Source of the DNA: ZC4RG17 sp036380875
GTDB taxonomy: Bacteria > Actinomycetota > Acidimicrobiia > Spongiisociales > ZC4RG35
Assembly (NCBI GenBank): GCA_036380875.1
Contig: DASVDX010000001.1
Coordinates: 1-64,000, forward strand
Length of the DNA: 64,000 nt
Reading direction: 5' to 3'
In this document: positions 41,265-49,352 of the stretch, piece after piece
Numbering within the stretch: the stretch's first letter is position 1
Layout: each line of letters opens with the position of its first letter
Notes under the pieces: generated by a model
Databases searched by the model: none
The model's input: the letters and a program-made list of their open reading frames with translations, nothing else
What the model was told of the DNA's origin: nothing
Position numbers and translations under genes: made by a program

Positions 41265-42547
41265 CGACTCTCGTCCTTTCCGATGGTCCCCGGCTGCACC
41301 GAGCCGTCGGGGAGGAACACCGGGTCGGGTCCGGCGTAGACGCCGGCCGTCTCCGGGAACATCGCCTTGATGATCTTGAAGCGCTGCATGTCGGCAGTGC
41401 CTTCTGTGTGGCTGAAGATCGTGGCGTCGCGCAGGAACTTCTCGATTCCCGCCTCGAGCATCACCCCGGCGCCACCGTGCAACTCCATCGCCGCCCGGGC
41501 CACGTCGAACACGGCCTCGCTGCAATGGAGCTTCGCCATCAGCGACAGGGCCATGGCATCGTCGGCTCCGGAATCGACGGCCCGTGCCGCCCGATAGGTG
41601 ATCGCCCGGCAGGTCTCGAGGGTCGTGGCCATGTTGGCCAAACGGGCGGCCACGACCTGGTGCTTGATGATGAGCTTGCCACCATGGAAATGCTCCTGGG
41701 CATAACGGGCGGAGGCTTCGAAGGCCGCTTGCATGACACCCAGCGCCCGGGCGGCGTTGAGCACACGACCTTGGAGGAGGTACTGGGAGGCGCCTCCCAA
41801 AGCCTCGTTCCAGACCAGAAGATGAGAGGCCGGAACACGGCAGTCCTGGAACACGAGTTCGGCGTTCACGACGAGGCGGTGGCCGATCTTCTCGTTGATC
41901 CGCCCGATCGAGAACCCTGGAGCATCGCGACCGACGAGGAAGCTGCTCACGCCCTTGCGCACTCCCGCCGTCGGGTCCGTGTTGGCATAGACGATGAAGG
42001 CGCTGGCGGTGCCGCCGTTGCTGACGTAGTGCTTGACTCCGTTGATGACCCACTCGTCACCGTCGCGAACGGCCCGGGTCTGCATGGACGCCTCGGGGGC
42101 GTTGTAGGGGAGCACCCGGTCCGACGCTCCCCGGGGCTCCGTCAGGCAGTTGGCCCAGAGGAATCCCGGATCGGAGAGAAAACGGTCGAACCACTCCCGG
42201 GCGAGCTCGGGGGAGGCGTGGCGGGCGAACTCCGCCGCCACCTTCCAGTTCTGGACGATCGTCGTGGTGAAACCGGGGTCGCCTCGAGCCAGTTCCTCCA
42301 CCATCAGGGCCTGGGTGAGGGTGTCGACCTCGATCCCGCCGTACTCCTTGGGAATGCCCAGTGTGCGAAGGCCGATCTCGTCGGCGCGCTGCATCAGCTG
42401 GCGCGGCAGCCGTTCGCTGGGTGGGGCGTTCCATTCCTTGTCCCGGTTGGCCGCCAGCCAGGGGAGGATCTCCGACTCCGTGAACTCGCGGCACAGCCGC
42501 TGGAAGTCGAGTTGTTCTCGAGTCAGGCCCTCGTACCGCGACAGCAC
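41261..42547 (-). CDS. acyl-CoA dehydrogenase family protein
   Basis: The 428-aa flavoprotein opens with YEGLTREQLDFQRLCREF and shows IPKEYGGIEVDTLTQALMVEELARGDPG, RGASDRVLPYN in the FAD/substrate region, VRDGDEWVINGVKHYVSNGG and the C-terminal GGAGVMLEAGIEKFLRDA with SHTEGTADMQ. It introduces a double bond into an acyl-CoA, passing electrons to ETF, or may act as a nitroalkane- or acyl-type oxidase. An AAAAACGTTTGT site lies 19 bp upstream. Its operon continues into the DHDPS-like gene. The substrate is unknown. Confidence 0.9.
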   Translation of the reverse strand: MLSRYEGLTREQLDFQRLCREFTESEILPWLAANRDKEWNAPPSERLPRQLMQRADEIGLRTLGIPKEYGGIEVDTLTQALMVEELARGDPGFTTTIVQNWKVAAEFARHASPELAREWFDRFLSDPGFLWANCLTEPRGASDRVLPYNAPEASMQTRAVRDGDEWVINGVKHYVSNGGTASAFIVYANTDPTAGVRKGVSSFLVGRDAPGFSIGRINEKIGHRLVVNAELVFQDCRVPASHLLVWNEALGGASQYLLQGRVLNAARALGVMQAAFEASARYAQEHFHGGKLIIKHQVVAARLANMATTLETCRAITYRAARAVDSGADDAMALSLMAKLHCSEAVFDVARAAMELHGGAGVMLEAGIEKFLRDATIFSHTEGTADMQRFKIIKAMFPETAGVYAGPDPVFLPDGSVQPGTIGKDESR

Positions 42548-42565
42548 CGGGCCGCAGGATACAGG

Positions 42566-42577
42566 AAAAACGTTTGT
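42566..42577. promoter_or_regulatory. LacI-type operator candidate (AAAAACGTTTGT)
   Basis: A one-mismatch version of the ACAAACGTTTGT palindrome lies in the 42-bp gap upstream of the acyl-CoA dehydrogenase start. Confidence 0.5.
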
Positions 42578-42589
42578 GCAGGCGGCCGC

Positions 42590-43717
42590 TCAGCGATATT
42601 TGACGCCGGTGCCGGTGTTGAAGACCACGGTGCGCTCGGAGTCACCGATCCACCCCTCGGCACGCAGCCTCTCATAGGCCGCCCAGGCGGCGCCTCCTTC
42701 CGGACAGGCGTCGATGCCGGTGGATGAGGCCAGGGCACGCGCCGCAAGTGCGATGTCCTCCTCAGGAACTGCTACTGCCGTCCCTCCGGTTTCACGGACA
42801 GCGCGCAGGCACAGGAAACCTCCGATGGGGGAAGGAACCCGCAAGCCGTAGGCAGACGTGACCGCTCCTTCCCAGGGCTCCGTGCGCTCGGCGCCCGACT
42901 CGAAGGCGCGGACGACCGGGGCGCAGCCCGCCGCCTGCACCGACACCATTCGGGGGCGTCGGCTGTCGATCCAGCCCATCGCCTCCATCTCGTCGAAGGC
43001 CTTCCACATGCCGACGAGGCCCGTCCCTCCACCGGTGGGGTAGACGATGACGTCGGGGAGCTGGCGACCGAGCTGCTCCCAGATCTCGAATGCCATGGTC
43101 TTCTTTCCCTCGATCCGATACGGCTCTTTGAGGGTGGAGAGGTCGAAGTCGTCGGGCGTTCGGTGGGCTGCCAGCCATTTGCCGGCGTCGGCGATCGTGC
43201 CGGCGACGAGCTCCACCGACGCGCCGAAGTGGCGGCACTCCTCGATGAACGCCCGCGGCGTGTCCTCCGGCATCGCAACGAGGACGGGAACGCCCGCGGC
43301 CGCCCCGTATGCAGAGAGGGCACCGGCGGCGTTGCCCGCCGAGGGAGCCACCAGCCTGCCGGCGCCCAAGGCGACGGCTGCGGACACCGCCATGCTGATT
43401 CCCCGTGCCTTGAACGAGCCGGTTGGGTTGCGGGCCTCGTCCTTGACCCACACCCCGGGACCGGCTTGGAGGAGCGGGGTCCACCCTTCGACCAGCGTCA
43501 CCGCTTTGGCTCGGTCCACCGCCAGGATCGGGCCATAGCGCCACATCGAGCACACAGACACGTCGATGACCTCGTCGGGGCCACCGACTGCGGCGAGGTC
43601 GAGATCCACACGCAGAGGCATGCCGCAGCTCGGGCAAGTGGTCTGCAGACGGTCCGCCGGCCAGGTCTGGCCGCAGTCGAAGCAGGTGAGCTCGGTGATC
43701 GAAGGGGATGGAGTCAT
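42590..43717 (-). CDS. threonine synthase-like PLP-dependent enzyme with N-terminal zinc ribbon
   Basis: The protein of about 375 aa begins with a zinc-ribbon-like stretch (CFDCGQTW, then CPSCG; Cys residues near 12, 15, 28 and 31). The PLP lysine is in NPTGSFKARGIS (about Lys103), followed by APSAGNAAGALSAYGAAAG and the glycine loop VIYPTGGGTGLVGMW. It resembles threonine synthase of the archaeal/actinobacterial type and serine/threonine dehydratase-like enzymes. The ATG at 43717 is taken as start; a GTG at 43723 is an alternative, and no good Shine-Dalgarno is seen. It ends 43 bp before the acyl-CoA dehydrogenase start and lies after the hairpin that follows the ABC substrate-binding gene. 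Confidence 0.87.
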   Translation of the reverse strand: MTPSPSITELTCFDCGQTWPADRLQTTCPSCGMPLRVDLDLAAVGGPDEVIDVSVCSMWRYGPILAVDRAKAVTLVEGWTPLLQAGPGVWVKDEARNPTGSFKARGISMAVSAAVALGAGRLVAPSAGNAAGALSAYGAAAGVPVLVAMPEDTPRAFIEECRHFGASVELVAGTIADAGKWLAAHRTPDDFDLSTLKEPYRIEGKKTMAFEIWEQLGRQLPDVIVYPTGGGTGLVGMWKAFDEMEAMGWIDSRRPRMVSVQAAGCAPVVRAFESGAERTEPWEGAVTSAYGLRVPSPIGGFLCLRAVRETGGTAVAVPEEDIALAARALASSTGIDACPEGGAAWAAYERLRAEGWIGDSERTVVFNTGTGVKYR

Positions 43718-43761
43718 GGTCACAGGTTGCCAGGTCGGGGGAGGGGTCGATTCCGGCGCGA

Positions 43762-43791
43762 GAAGGGGTCCGGCGGTCGCCGGACCCCTTC
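43762..43791 (-). terminator. hairpin terminator after the ABC substrate-binding gene
   Basis: A perfect 13-bp stem (GAAGGGGTCCGGC with GCCGGACCCCTTC) and a 4-nt loop lie 15 bp after the stop of the substrate-binding protein gene on the minus strand. No U-tract follows. Confidence 0.65.
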
Positions 43792-43805
43792 AGTCCGATT
43801 TCGGA

Positions 43806-44921
43806 TCAGAGAGCGTCGGGGTCGGGGTTCCGAGGAATCCCGAGGATGTCCTGGGCTTCCCACAGGTACGTGAAGTCCACGTAATCTCGCCACTCGGCGC
43901 CCTCGGGCACGTCACCCGTCTGCTTCAGCTCCTCGATGAAGGTGTCCATCGCCTCGACGTCGAAGCCGCCGTCGGGGCTGAACTGGTCGATCTCGACCTG
44001 GTACAGCTCCCGGAATTCGTCAGGGATCTCGAAGCCACGCTCGACCATCATGTCGAACGCCTGGTCCTTGTTGGCGGGGTCCATGACGAACTGCCGGCCG
44101 CGCAGCTCGGCCACGATGAAGGCGACCGCCGTGTCGTGGTTCTCCTCGAGCCAGGGACCCATGGCGGCGAAGCATTCCTGGGGAGCGGGGAACAACTCCT
44201 CGTAGATGAACTTGCCGCCCGCCTCTTCCAGGGCGAAGCGATGCCGAGGGAACACGCTGGCACCCTGCACCGTGTTGGTGATGAGCGCCTGCAGGCGGGC
44301 ATCCGACCCGCCGGACGTGGGGACGAAGTTCACCTGGCTGGGATCGATACCCATCCGCTCGAGGATCTGACGCTGCACCACCGTATTGCGGCCTTCGAGC
44401 TGGCCGCCGGTGATGTTCTTCCCGATCAGATCCTCCGGCTCTTCGATTCCGGCGGCGACGCCCATGATCTGCCACTCGTTGACGCGGTACAGCGAGATGA
44501 TCTTCAACGGCTCGCCACTTTCGTGCGCCGAGCCGATGATCACGTTGGTGTCGGCATGGGCGAGGTGGAGGCTGCCGCCGATGAGGCCGGGGACGTACTC
44601 CTCGGAGAGGACGTACTCGATATCTTCGATGCCCACCTCGTCGAAGTACCCCAGCGCGTCCGCCATGTGGTATCCCCACTGGGCGGCATAGTTGGGGTTG
44701 AAGTCGCCGATGCTGATCGACGACAGGTTCGCCGTGATGCCTCCACCGGCGGCGGCGGTGGTGCCCGGGGCGGCGGTCGTCGCCGTCCCGGCCGCGGTGG
44801 TCGTCGTAGAGCCTGCGCCGCCACCACAGGCCGCGATGACAGCCCCGGCTAGTCCCATGCCTCCCAGCTGGAGGAACCGGCGTCGGTTCACAACCAACTT
44901 GCCGTTTTCCTTCGTCGTCAT
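43806..44921 (-). CDS. ABC transporter substrate-binding lipoprotein, NitT/TauT (SsuA) type
   Basis: The 371-aa periplasmic binding protein starts with a twin-arginine stretch NRRRFLQLGG and a lipobox ending VIAAC (Cys32), so it is probably a Tat-exported lipoprotein. A Thr/Ala-rich linker (GSTTTTAAGTATTAAPG) follows, then the NMT1/SsuA fold with SIGDFNPNYAAQWGYHMADALGYFDE and IIGSAHESGEPLKII. It feeds the permease and ATPase encoded just upstream and may bind sulfonates, nitrate or pyrimidine-type compounds; the specificity is not readable. A hairpin follows the gene. Confidence 0.88.
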   Translation of the reverse strand: MTTKENGKLVVNRRRFLQLGGMGLAGAVIAACGGGAGSTTTTAAGTATTAAPGTTAAAGGGITANLSSISIGDFNPNYAAQWGYHMADALGYFDEVGIEDIEYVLSEEYVPGLIGGSLHLAHADTNVIIGSAHESGEPLKIISLYRVNEWQIMGVAAGIEEPEDLIGKNITGGQLEGRNTVVQRQILERMGIDPSQVNFVPTSGGSDARLQALITNTVQGASVFPRHRFALEEAGGKFIYEELFPAPQECFAAMGPWLEENHDTAVAFIVAELRGRQFVMDPANKDQAFDMMVERGFEIPDEFRELYQVEIDQFSPDGGFDVEAMDTFIEELKQTGDVPEGAEWRDYVDFTYLWEAQDILGIPRNPDPDAL

Positions 44922-44988
44922 CCTTCCTCTCCTCTGCTTCCCGGCCCCATGGAAAGGGCTGTCTGCCTTTACCGTCCCAGGCGTGAGA

Positions 44989-45870
44989 TCACAGCCGGTC
45001 GAGTCGCCGCCAGGGGGCGACGGTCGCCTCGAGCCAGCGAGTGAACTGAATCAGTGTCAGCGAAACCACCACCAAGAGGAACAACACGGCGTAGAGCAGA
45101 GCCGAGTTGAACGTGTCGGCGGCGCGTTGGATGAGATAGCCGAGGCCTTTGGCTCCGCCGAATATCTCGGCGATGATCACGCCGACGAGGCCGCGGCCGA
45201 TCCCCTGCTGGATCCCGGAGATGATGAACGGAAGGGTGTAGGGGAACACGACCTTCGTGTAGAGCTGGTGCCGCTTGGCCCCGAACACTTTGGCGGCCGC
45301 CAACAGCGACTTCTCCGTGGTCTTCACGCCTGCCCAGGCGTTGATCATGATCGGGAACACTGCGGACAGGACGATGATCGTCACCTGCATCGTGCGGGTG
45401 AACCCGAGGAAGAGGATGAACAACGGCACCAGGGCGATGCGGGGCATCGAGGAGATCGCCCACACGTACGGGCTGAGGATGGCGTCGATGTACTTGTTGG
45501 CACCCATGAGCAGACCGAACGGGATGCCGATGAGGCAGGCGATCCCGACGCCGATCCCCAGGTTGCTCAGGCTGAAGAAGAGGTGGTCACGGATGCTTCC
45601 CGACACCACCGCTCCGGGCGGTGCGGAAGTGGTGAGGCCCTCCCACAAGGCGGCGAGCATGTCCGTCGCCCGAGGGAGGAACAAGGGGTTGATGATGTTG
45701 AGGCGGGCGATCAACTCCCAGAGGGCGAAAAAGGCCGTCAGGTTGATCGCCGTGACGACCCACGCACCCCAGCGTCGCCACCAAGTGCGGGCGGTGTATT
45801 CGACATCCTGGATGCGGTCGGAAGCAGTGGTTTCGGTCGGTTCGGCTTCGGTGCGTTCGGAGACACTCAT
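44989..45870 (-). CDS. ABC transporter permease, NitT/TauT (SsuC) type
   Basis: The 293-aa inner-membrane permease has hydrophobic helices including AWVVTAINLTAFFALWELIA, LIGIPFGLLMG and a C-terminal ALLYAVLFLLVVVSLTLIQF. The EAA loop reads SLLAAAKVFGAKRHQLYTKVVFP, as in SsuC/TauC. Its ATG overlaps the ATPase stop (ATGA), and it is followed 67 bp later by the substrate-binding protein gene. It forms the membrane channel of an importer for sulfonates or similar anions. Confidence 0.9.
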   Translation of the reverse strand: MSVSERTEAEPTETTASDRIQDVEYTARTWWRRWGAWVVTAINLTAFFALWELIARLNIINPLFLPRATDMLAALWEGLTTSAPPGAVVSGSIRDHLFFSLSNLGIGVGIACLIGIPFGLLMGANKYIDAILSPYVWAISSMPRIALVPLFILFLGFTRTMQVTIIVLSAVFPIMINAWAGVKTTEKSLLAAAKVFGAKRHQLYTKVVFPYTLPFIISGIQQGIGRGLVGVIIAEIFGGAKGLGYLIQRAADTFNSALLYAVLFLLVVVSLTLIQFTRWLEATVAPWRRLDRL

Positions 45871-46700
45871 CGGACAGCCCCTCTCGCCGATTGGATGGCC
45901 TCGTCTTTGACGAGGTGCCACACGTGGTCGCGGAGCTCGGCGAACTCCCGCTCTGTCTTGAAGTCGTATTCGAACCGAGGACGGGGCAGGTTGACGTCCA
46001 CGATTTCTTTGATCCGGCCCGGTCGATAGGAGATGACGACCACGCGGTCGCCGAGGGCGATCGCCTCGTCGATCGAGTGGGTGATGAACACCACGGTCTG
46101 GTGGGTCTCGGCGACGAACCGCTCCAGCTCGCCCTGCATCGCCTCCCTGGTCATGGCGTCGATGGCGGCGAACGGCTCGTCGGCGAGGAGGATGTCGGGC
46201 TCGGACACGAGCGCCCGGGCGATGCCGACCCTCTGTTTCATCCCGCCCGACAACTCGTAGGGATATGAGTTCTCGAAACCCTTGAGGTCGACGAGTTCCA
46301 GGTAGCGATCGACCCGTTCGCGTTGCTCCTCGGGTGAGAGGCCCAGGTCCTGGAGCTCGAATGCCAGCCGGATGTTCTGCTCCACGGTTCGCCACGGCAT
46401 CAGGGCGTAGTCCTGGAACACCATCGCCCGGTCCGGGCCCGGTCCCTCGACCGGCTTCCCGTTGACTTCGATGGTTCCTTCCCAGGGTTTGACCAGCCCG
46501 GAGATGGCGTTGATGAACGTGGTTTTGCCGCAACCGGAAGGCCCGACGAGGACAACGAACTCGCCGCGGCCGACGGTGAGGCTGATGTCGCGGAGGGCCG
46601 TCAGGCGTTGTCGTTCCCGGTGGAGCTCGTACCCGACGGTCAGGTTCTGTGCCACGATCACGGGGGTGGCAGGTGGCTCGGCGCCGTTGGGAGTCGACAT
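45867..46700 (-). CDS. ABC transporter ATP-binding protein, NitT/TauT (SsuB) type
   Basis: This ABC ATPase of about 277 aa has Walker A GPSGCGKTT, Q-loop VFQDYALMPWRTV, signature LSGGMKQRVGIARAL and Walker B ILLADEPFAAID. It energises the permease gene immediately downstream. The ATG at 46700 is used; a GTG at 46727 would add nine residues but lies on the edge of a TGTATACA palindrome. The promoter region upstream carries that palindrome and two ACAA-N-CG-N-TTGT type sites, so control by more than one regulator is likely. Confidence 0.9.
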   Translation of the reverse strand: MSTPNGAEPPATPVIVAQNLTVGYELHRERQRLTALRDISLTVGRGEFVVLVGPSGCGKTTFINAISGLVKPWEGTIEVNGKPVEGPGPDRAMVFQDYALMPWRTVEQNIRLAFELQDLGLSPEEQRERVDRYLELVDLKGFENSYPYELSGGMKQRVGIARALVSEPDILLADEPFAAIDAMTREAMQGELERFVAETHQTVVFITHSIDEAIALGDRVVVISYRPGRIKEIVDVNLPRPRFEYDFKTEREFAELRDHVWHLVKDEAIQSARGAVR

Positions 46701-46727
46701 CGCAGGGATTCCGTCCGGGTCGCTCAC

Positions 46728-46735
46728 TGTATACA
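46728..46735. promoter_or_regulatory. ACTGTATACAGT palindrome upstream of ABC importer
   Basis: The octamer TGTATACA is flanked to make a perfect 12-bp palindrome (46726-46737), 26 bp upstream of the ATPase ATG. It is the third copy of this FadR-type octamer in the window. Confidence 0.5.
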
Positions 46736-46741
46736 GTCCAG

Positions 46742-46764
46742 CAATCGATTCGACAATCGTTTGT
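46742..46764. promoter_or_regulatory. tandem LacI-type operator candidates (CAATCGATT, then ACAATCGTTTGT)
   Basis: Two copies of the CG-centred palindrome lie end to end between the ABC ATPase gene and the MFS gene at 46859: CAATCGATT at 46742-46750 and ACAATCGTTTGT at 46753-46764. This is the only tandem occurrence. Confidence 0.6.
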
Positions 46765-46858
46765 ACAGGGACGCTATCAGAGTCGGGCAGAGAGAGTTGG
46801 CCAATCCCATGATTTTGTTCCGGGCTCGTCGCTCTTCACTCGACAATAGGTTCCGGCC

Positions 46859-48073
46859 GTGATCTCTGTCTGGCAGAAGCTCCGCCACCGCTTGGCCGCG
46901 CACGAGCGGGTGGTGATAGTGTCGCTCGCCACTGCGCTGGTCATGACCGGCCAAGGGATCCTCGGCCCCGTGCTTCCCGTGTTCGCTCGGCGTTTCGGGG
47001 TGAGCGTCGCCGCCGTCGGAGTCGTTGTCGCCGCATTCGGTCTCGCCCGTCTGCTGCTCAACGTGCCGCTCGGATGGCTCTCCGATCGCTGGGGACGTCG
47101 GTTTCTGCTCGTCGGCGGTCCGCTGGTGGTGTCGGTGTCGATGGTCTTCTCCGGTCTGGCCGGGAGCATCACCTCGCTCACCGTGTGGCGGTTCGTGGCC
47201 GGTGCCGGCTCCTCGATGTACATGACGGGAGCCCTCGTCTACATCGCCGACATATCGACTCCCGCCAACCGGGCCCGGCTCATCGGCTTCAACCAGGGGG
47301 CGCTTCTGTTCGGGCAGTCGATCGGTCCCGGGCTCGGCGGGCTCATCGCCGAACAGCTAGGAATCCGGGCGCCGTTCTTCTTCATCGCCGCCCTCACCTT
47401 CGTCGCCGGTATCTACGGCTTCTTCCGCCTTCCCGAGACGCGGCCCGACGCCGACGAGGGCCCCGCCTCGGGTCCTCGGACCACGCCGACCTGGCGGCGC
47501 CTCCTGATCAGCCGCCTGTTCGTCGCCGCCGCACTGGTCAACTTCGCCGTGTTCTTCACCCGGGCCAGCACCAGGACCACCCTCATGCCACTCTTCGGCG
47601 TCGACGTCCTCGGGCTGAGCGTGGGTCAGATCGGTGCCCTGCTGACGGGCATGGCCGTGGTCAACCTCGCCCTGTTGCCGAGTGCGTCGACCCTGGCGGA
47701 CAGGTTCGGCCGGGTGCGGGTGATCGTGCCGGCGACGCTGGGAATGGCTGTCGCCCTCGCCCTCATGGCGATCGCCCACAGCGTCCCCGGCTTCCTCGTC
47801 GGGTCGGGGCTGCTCGCATTGGCCACGTCGATATCAGGACCTGCTCCGGCCGCCCTGGCGGCCGATGCCGTGCCCGCCGAATCCCGCGGGTTCGCCCTGG
47901 GCTTGTTCCGCACGGTCGGTGATCTCGGCTTGCTCGTCGGCCCGCCCGCCCTGGGGTTGGTGGCGGACATCGCAGACTTCGGCGGCGCTTTCGGGGCGAA
48001 CGCCGTGGTCGTGGCGCTCATCACTGCCGTGTTCATCTGGGCCGCCGCCGGCCGGGAACGACGGGCCTCATGA
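46859..48073 (+). CDS. MFS transporter
   Basis: The 404-aa protein has 12 hydrophobic segments, the MFS loop motif GWLSDRWGRRFLLVG between helices 2 and 3 and a related LADRFGRVRVIV loop between helices 8 and 9. It is an inner-membrane transporter in the drug/sugar-type branch. It is divergent from the sulfonate-type ABC operon across the promoter with TGTATACA and LacI-type palindromes, so it may move the same or a related compound or its product. It starts at a GTG. Direction of transport is unknown. Confidence 0.87.
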   Translation: MISVWQKLRHRLAAHERVVIVSLATALVMTGQGILGPVLPVFARRFGVSVAAVGVVVAAFGLARLLLNVPLGWLSDRWGRRFLLVGGPLVVSVSMVFSGLAGSITSLTVWRFVAGAGSSMYMTGALVYIADISTPANRARLIGFNQGALLFGQSIGPGLGGLIAEQLGIRAPFFFIAALTFVAGIYGFFRLPETRPDADEGPASGPRTTPTWRRLLISRLFVAAALVNFAVFFTRASTRTTLMPLFGVDVLGLSVGQIGALLTGMAVVNLALLPSASTLADRFGRVRVIVPATLGMAVALALMAIAHSVPGFLVGSGLLALATSISGPAPAALAADAVPAESRGFALGLFRTVGDLGLLVGPPALGLVADIADFGGAFGANAVVVALITAVFIWAAAGRERRAS

Positions 48074-48113
48074 AGCCCCTACCGTTGCGTGGCCCGAGAC
48101 GGAGTCGCTGACG

Positions 48114-49352
48114 GTGGCCAATCGGTTCGTGGTCGACATCACCCCGCTGCGGGAGTCGAGTCGCTTTCGACGGCTCTATTTCGGTCACTCGCTTTCGTAT
48201 CTAGGCCGTGAGCTGACGGTCGTCGCCGTGCCCTACCAGGTCTACGTCCTCACCGGGTCGACGCTGGCGGTGGGCGCGCTCGGGATCGTCCAACTCGTCC
48301 CCCTGCTCCTCGTCTCCCTGATCGGCGGGGCGGTGGTCGATGCCGTCGACCGGCGCAAGGTACTGGTGTGGAGCCAACTCGGGCTGGCCGTCACCGCCGC
48401 CGGTCTCGCCGTCAATGCCGCCTTGCCCTCTCCGGCCGTGTGGCCGCTCTATGTGCTCACCGGGCTGAACGCGGCGCTCTCCGCCTTCGGAGGGCCGGCG
48501 CGCATGGCCGCCTTGCCGACCGTGCTGCCGCGCCGACTGCTCGCTTCGGGGTTCGCCCTCAACCAGACGATATCCGAGGTGGCGTCCGCGGTCGGCCCGG
48601 CCCTCGCCGGCTTTTTGATCGCCCGCTTCAGCCTGACCCTGAGCTACTCGCTCGAATCGTTGGCTTTCCTCCTGGGGGCGGTCGCCATGGTGGGAATCGG
48701 TCCTCTCCGGCCCGAAGGCGGAGGTCAGGCGGTGAGCCTCTCCTCGATCCTGGAGGGATTGCGTTATCTCAAGGGTGAGAGGCTGATCCAGGCGTGTTTC
48801 CTCATCGACATCAACGCCATGGTGTTCGGAATGCCGCGGGCCCTCTTCCCTGCCATCGGGACCGGGCTTTTCGGTGGAGATGCCAGCACGGTCGGGCTGC
48901 TCTACGCCGCCCCCGGGGTCGGTGCCTTGGTCGCCGCGGTGACATCGGGCTGGGTGGCGGGTGTGGGCCGGCGGGGGAGGGTGGTCGTCGCCGCGGTCGT
49001 CGCCTGGGGGCTTTCCATCGCCTCGTTCGGAATCGTCGGCGCCTTGCCCCTCGCCCTCTTGCTGCTGGCGATCGCCGGGGGTGCCGACGTGGTGTCGGCG
49101 GTGTTTCGCAACACGATCCTCCAGCTCACGGTTCCCGACAGGCTGCGTGGACGGCTCTCGGCCGTCCACGGCGCCGTCGTCGGTGGAGGGCCTCACCTCG
49201 GTGACGTCGAGTCGGGAACGGTGGCGGCTCTGACCTCGCTGCGGTTCTCTGTCGTCTCCGGCGGCATAGCCTGCGTGCTCGGGGCCTTCGCCATCGCCCG
49301 ATTCATGCCCGAGTTGTGGAACTACCGGGACGAGGCGGTTGCCGCCGACTAG
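48114..49352 (+). CDS. MFS transporter (EntS/MFS_3-like)
   Basis: The 412-aa MFS protein has RLYFGHSLSYLGRELTVVAVPYQVYVLTGS at the start, the VDAVDRRKVLVWSQL loop and TVPDRLRGRLSAVHGAVVGGGPHLGDVESG near helix 10, typical of the EntS-like exporter group. It lies 41 bp after another MFS gene in the same direction. The GTG at 48114 is chosen for a GGAG upstream and the conserved region that follows. Its CTAG stop is shared with the convergent LVIVD gene. Probably an exporter; substrate unknown. Confidence 0.86.
   Translation: MANRFVVDITPLRESSRFRRLYFGHSLSYLGRELTVVAVPYQVYVLTGSTLAVGALGIVQLVPLLLVSLIGGAVVDAVDRRKVLVWSQLGLAVTAAGLAVNAALPSPAVWPLYVLTGLNAALSAFGGPARMAALPTVLPRRLLASGFALNQTISEVASAVGPALAGFLIARFSLTLSYSLESLAFLLGAVAMVGIGPLRPEGGGQAVSLSSILEGLRYLKGERLIQACFLIDINAMVFGMPRALFPAIGTGLFGGDASTVGLLYAAPGVGALVAAVTSGWVAGVGRRGRVVVAAVVAWGLSIASFGIVGALPLALLLLAIAGGADVVSAVFRNTILQLTVPDRLRGRLSAVHGAVVGGGPHLGDVESGTVAALTSLRFSVVSGGIACVLGAFAIARFMPELWNYRDEAVAAD

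Noticed and set aside
47357..47779. Antisense frames opposite the MFS and dehydrogenase genes as possible overlapping genes
   Set aside because: They are composed of Arg/Pro/Gly-rich sequence without motifs, as expected for shadow frames of GC-rich genes.
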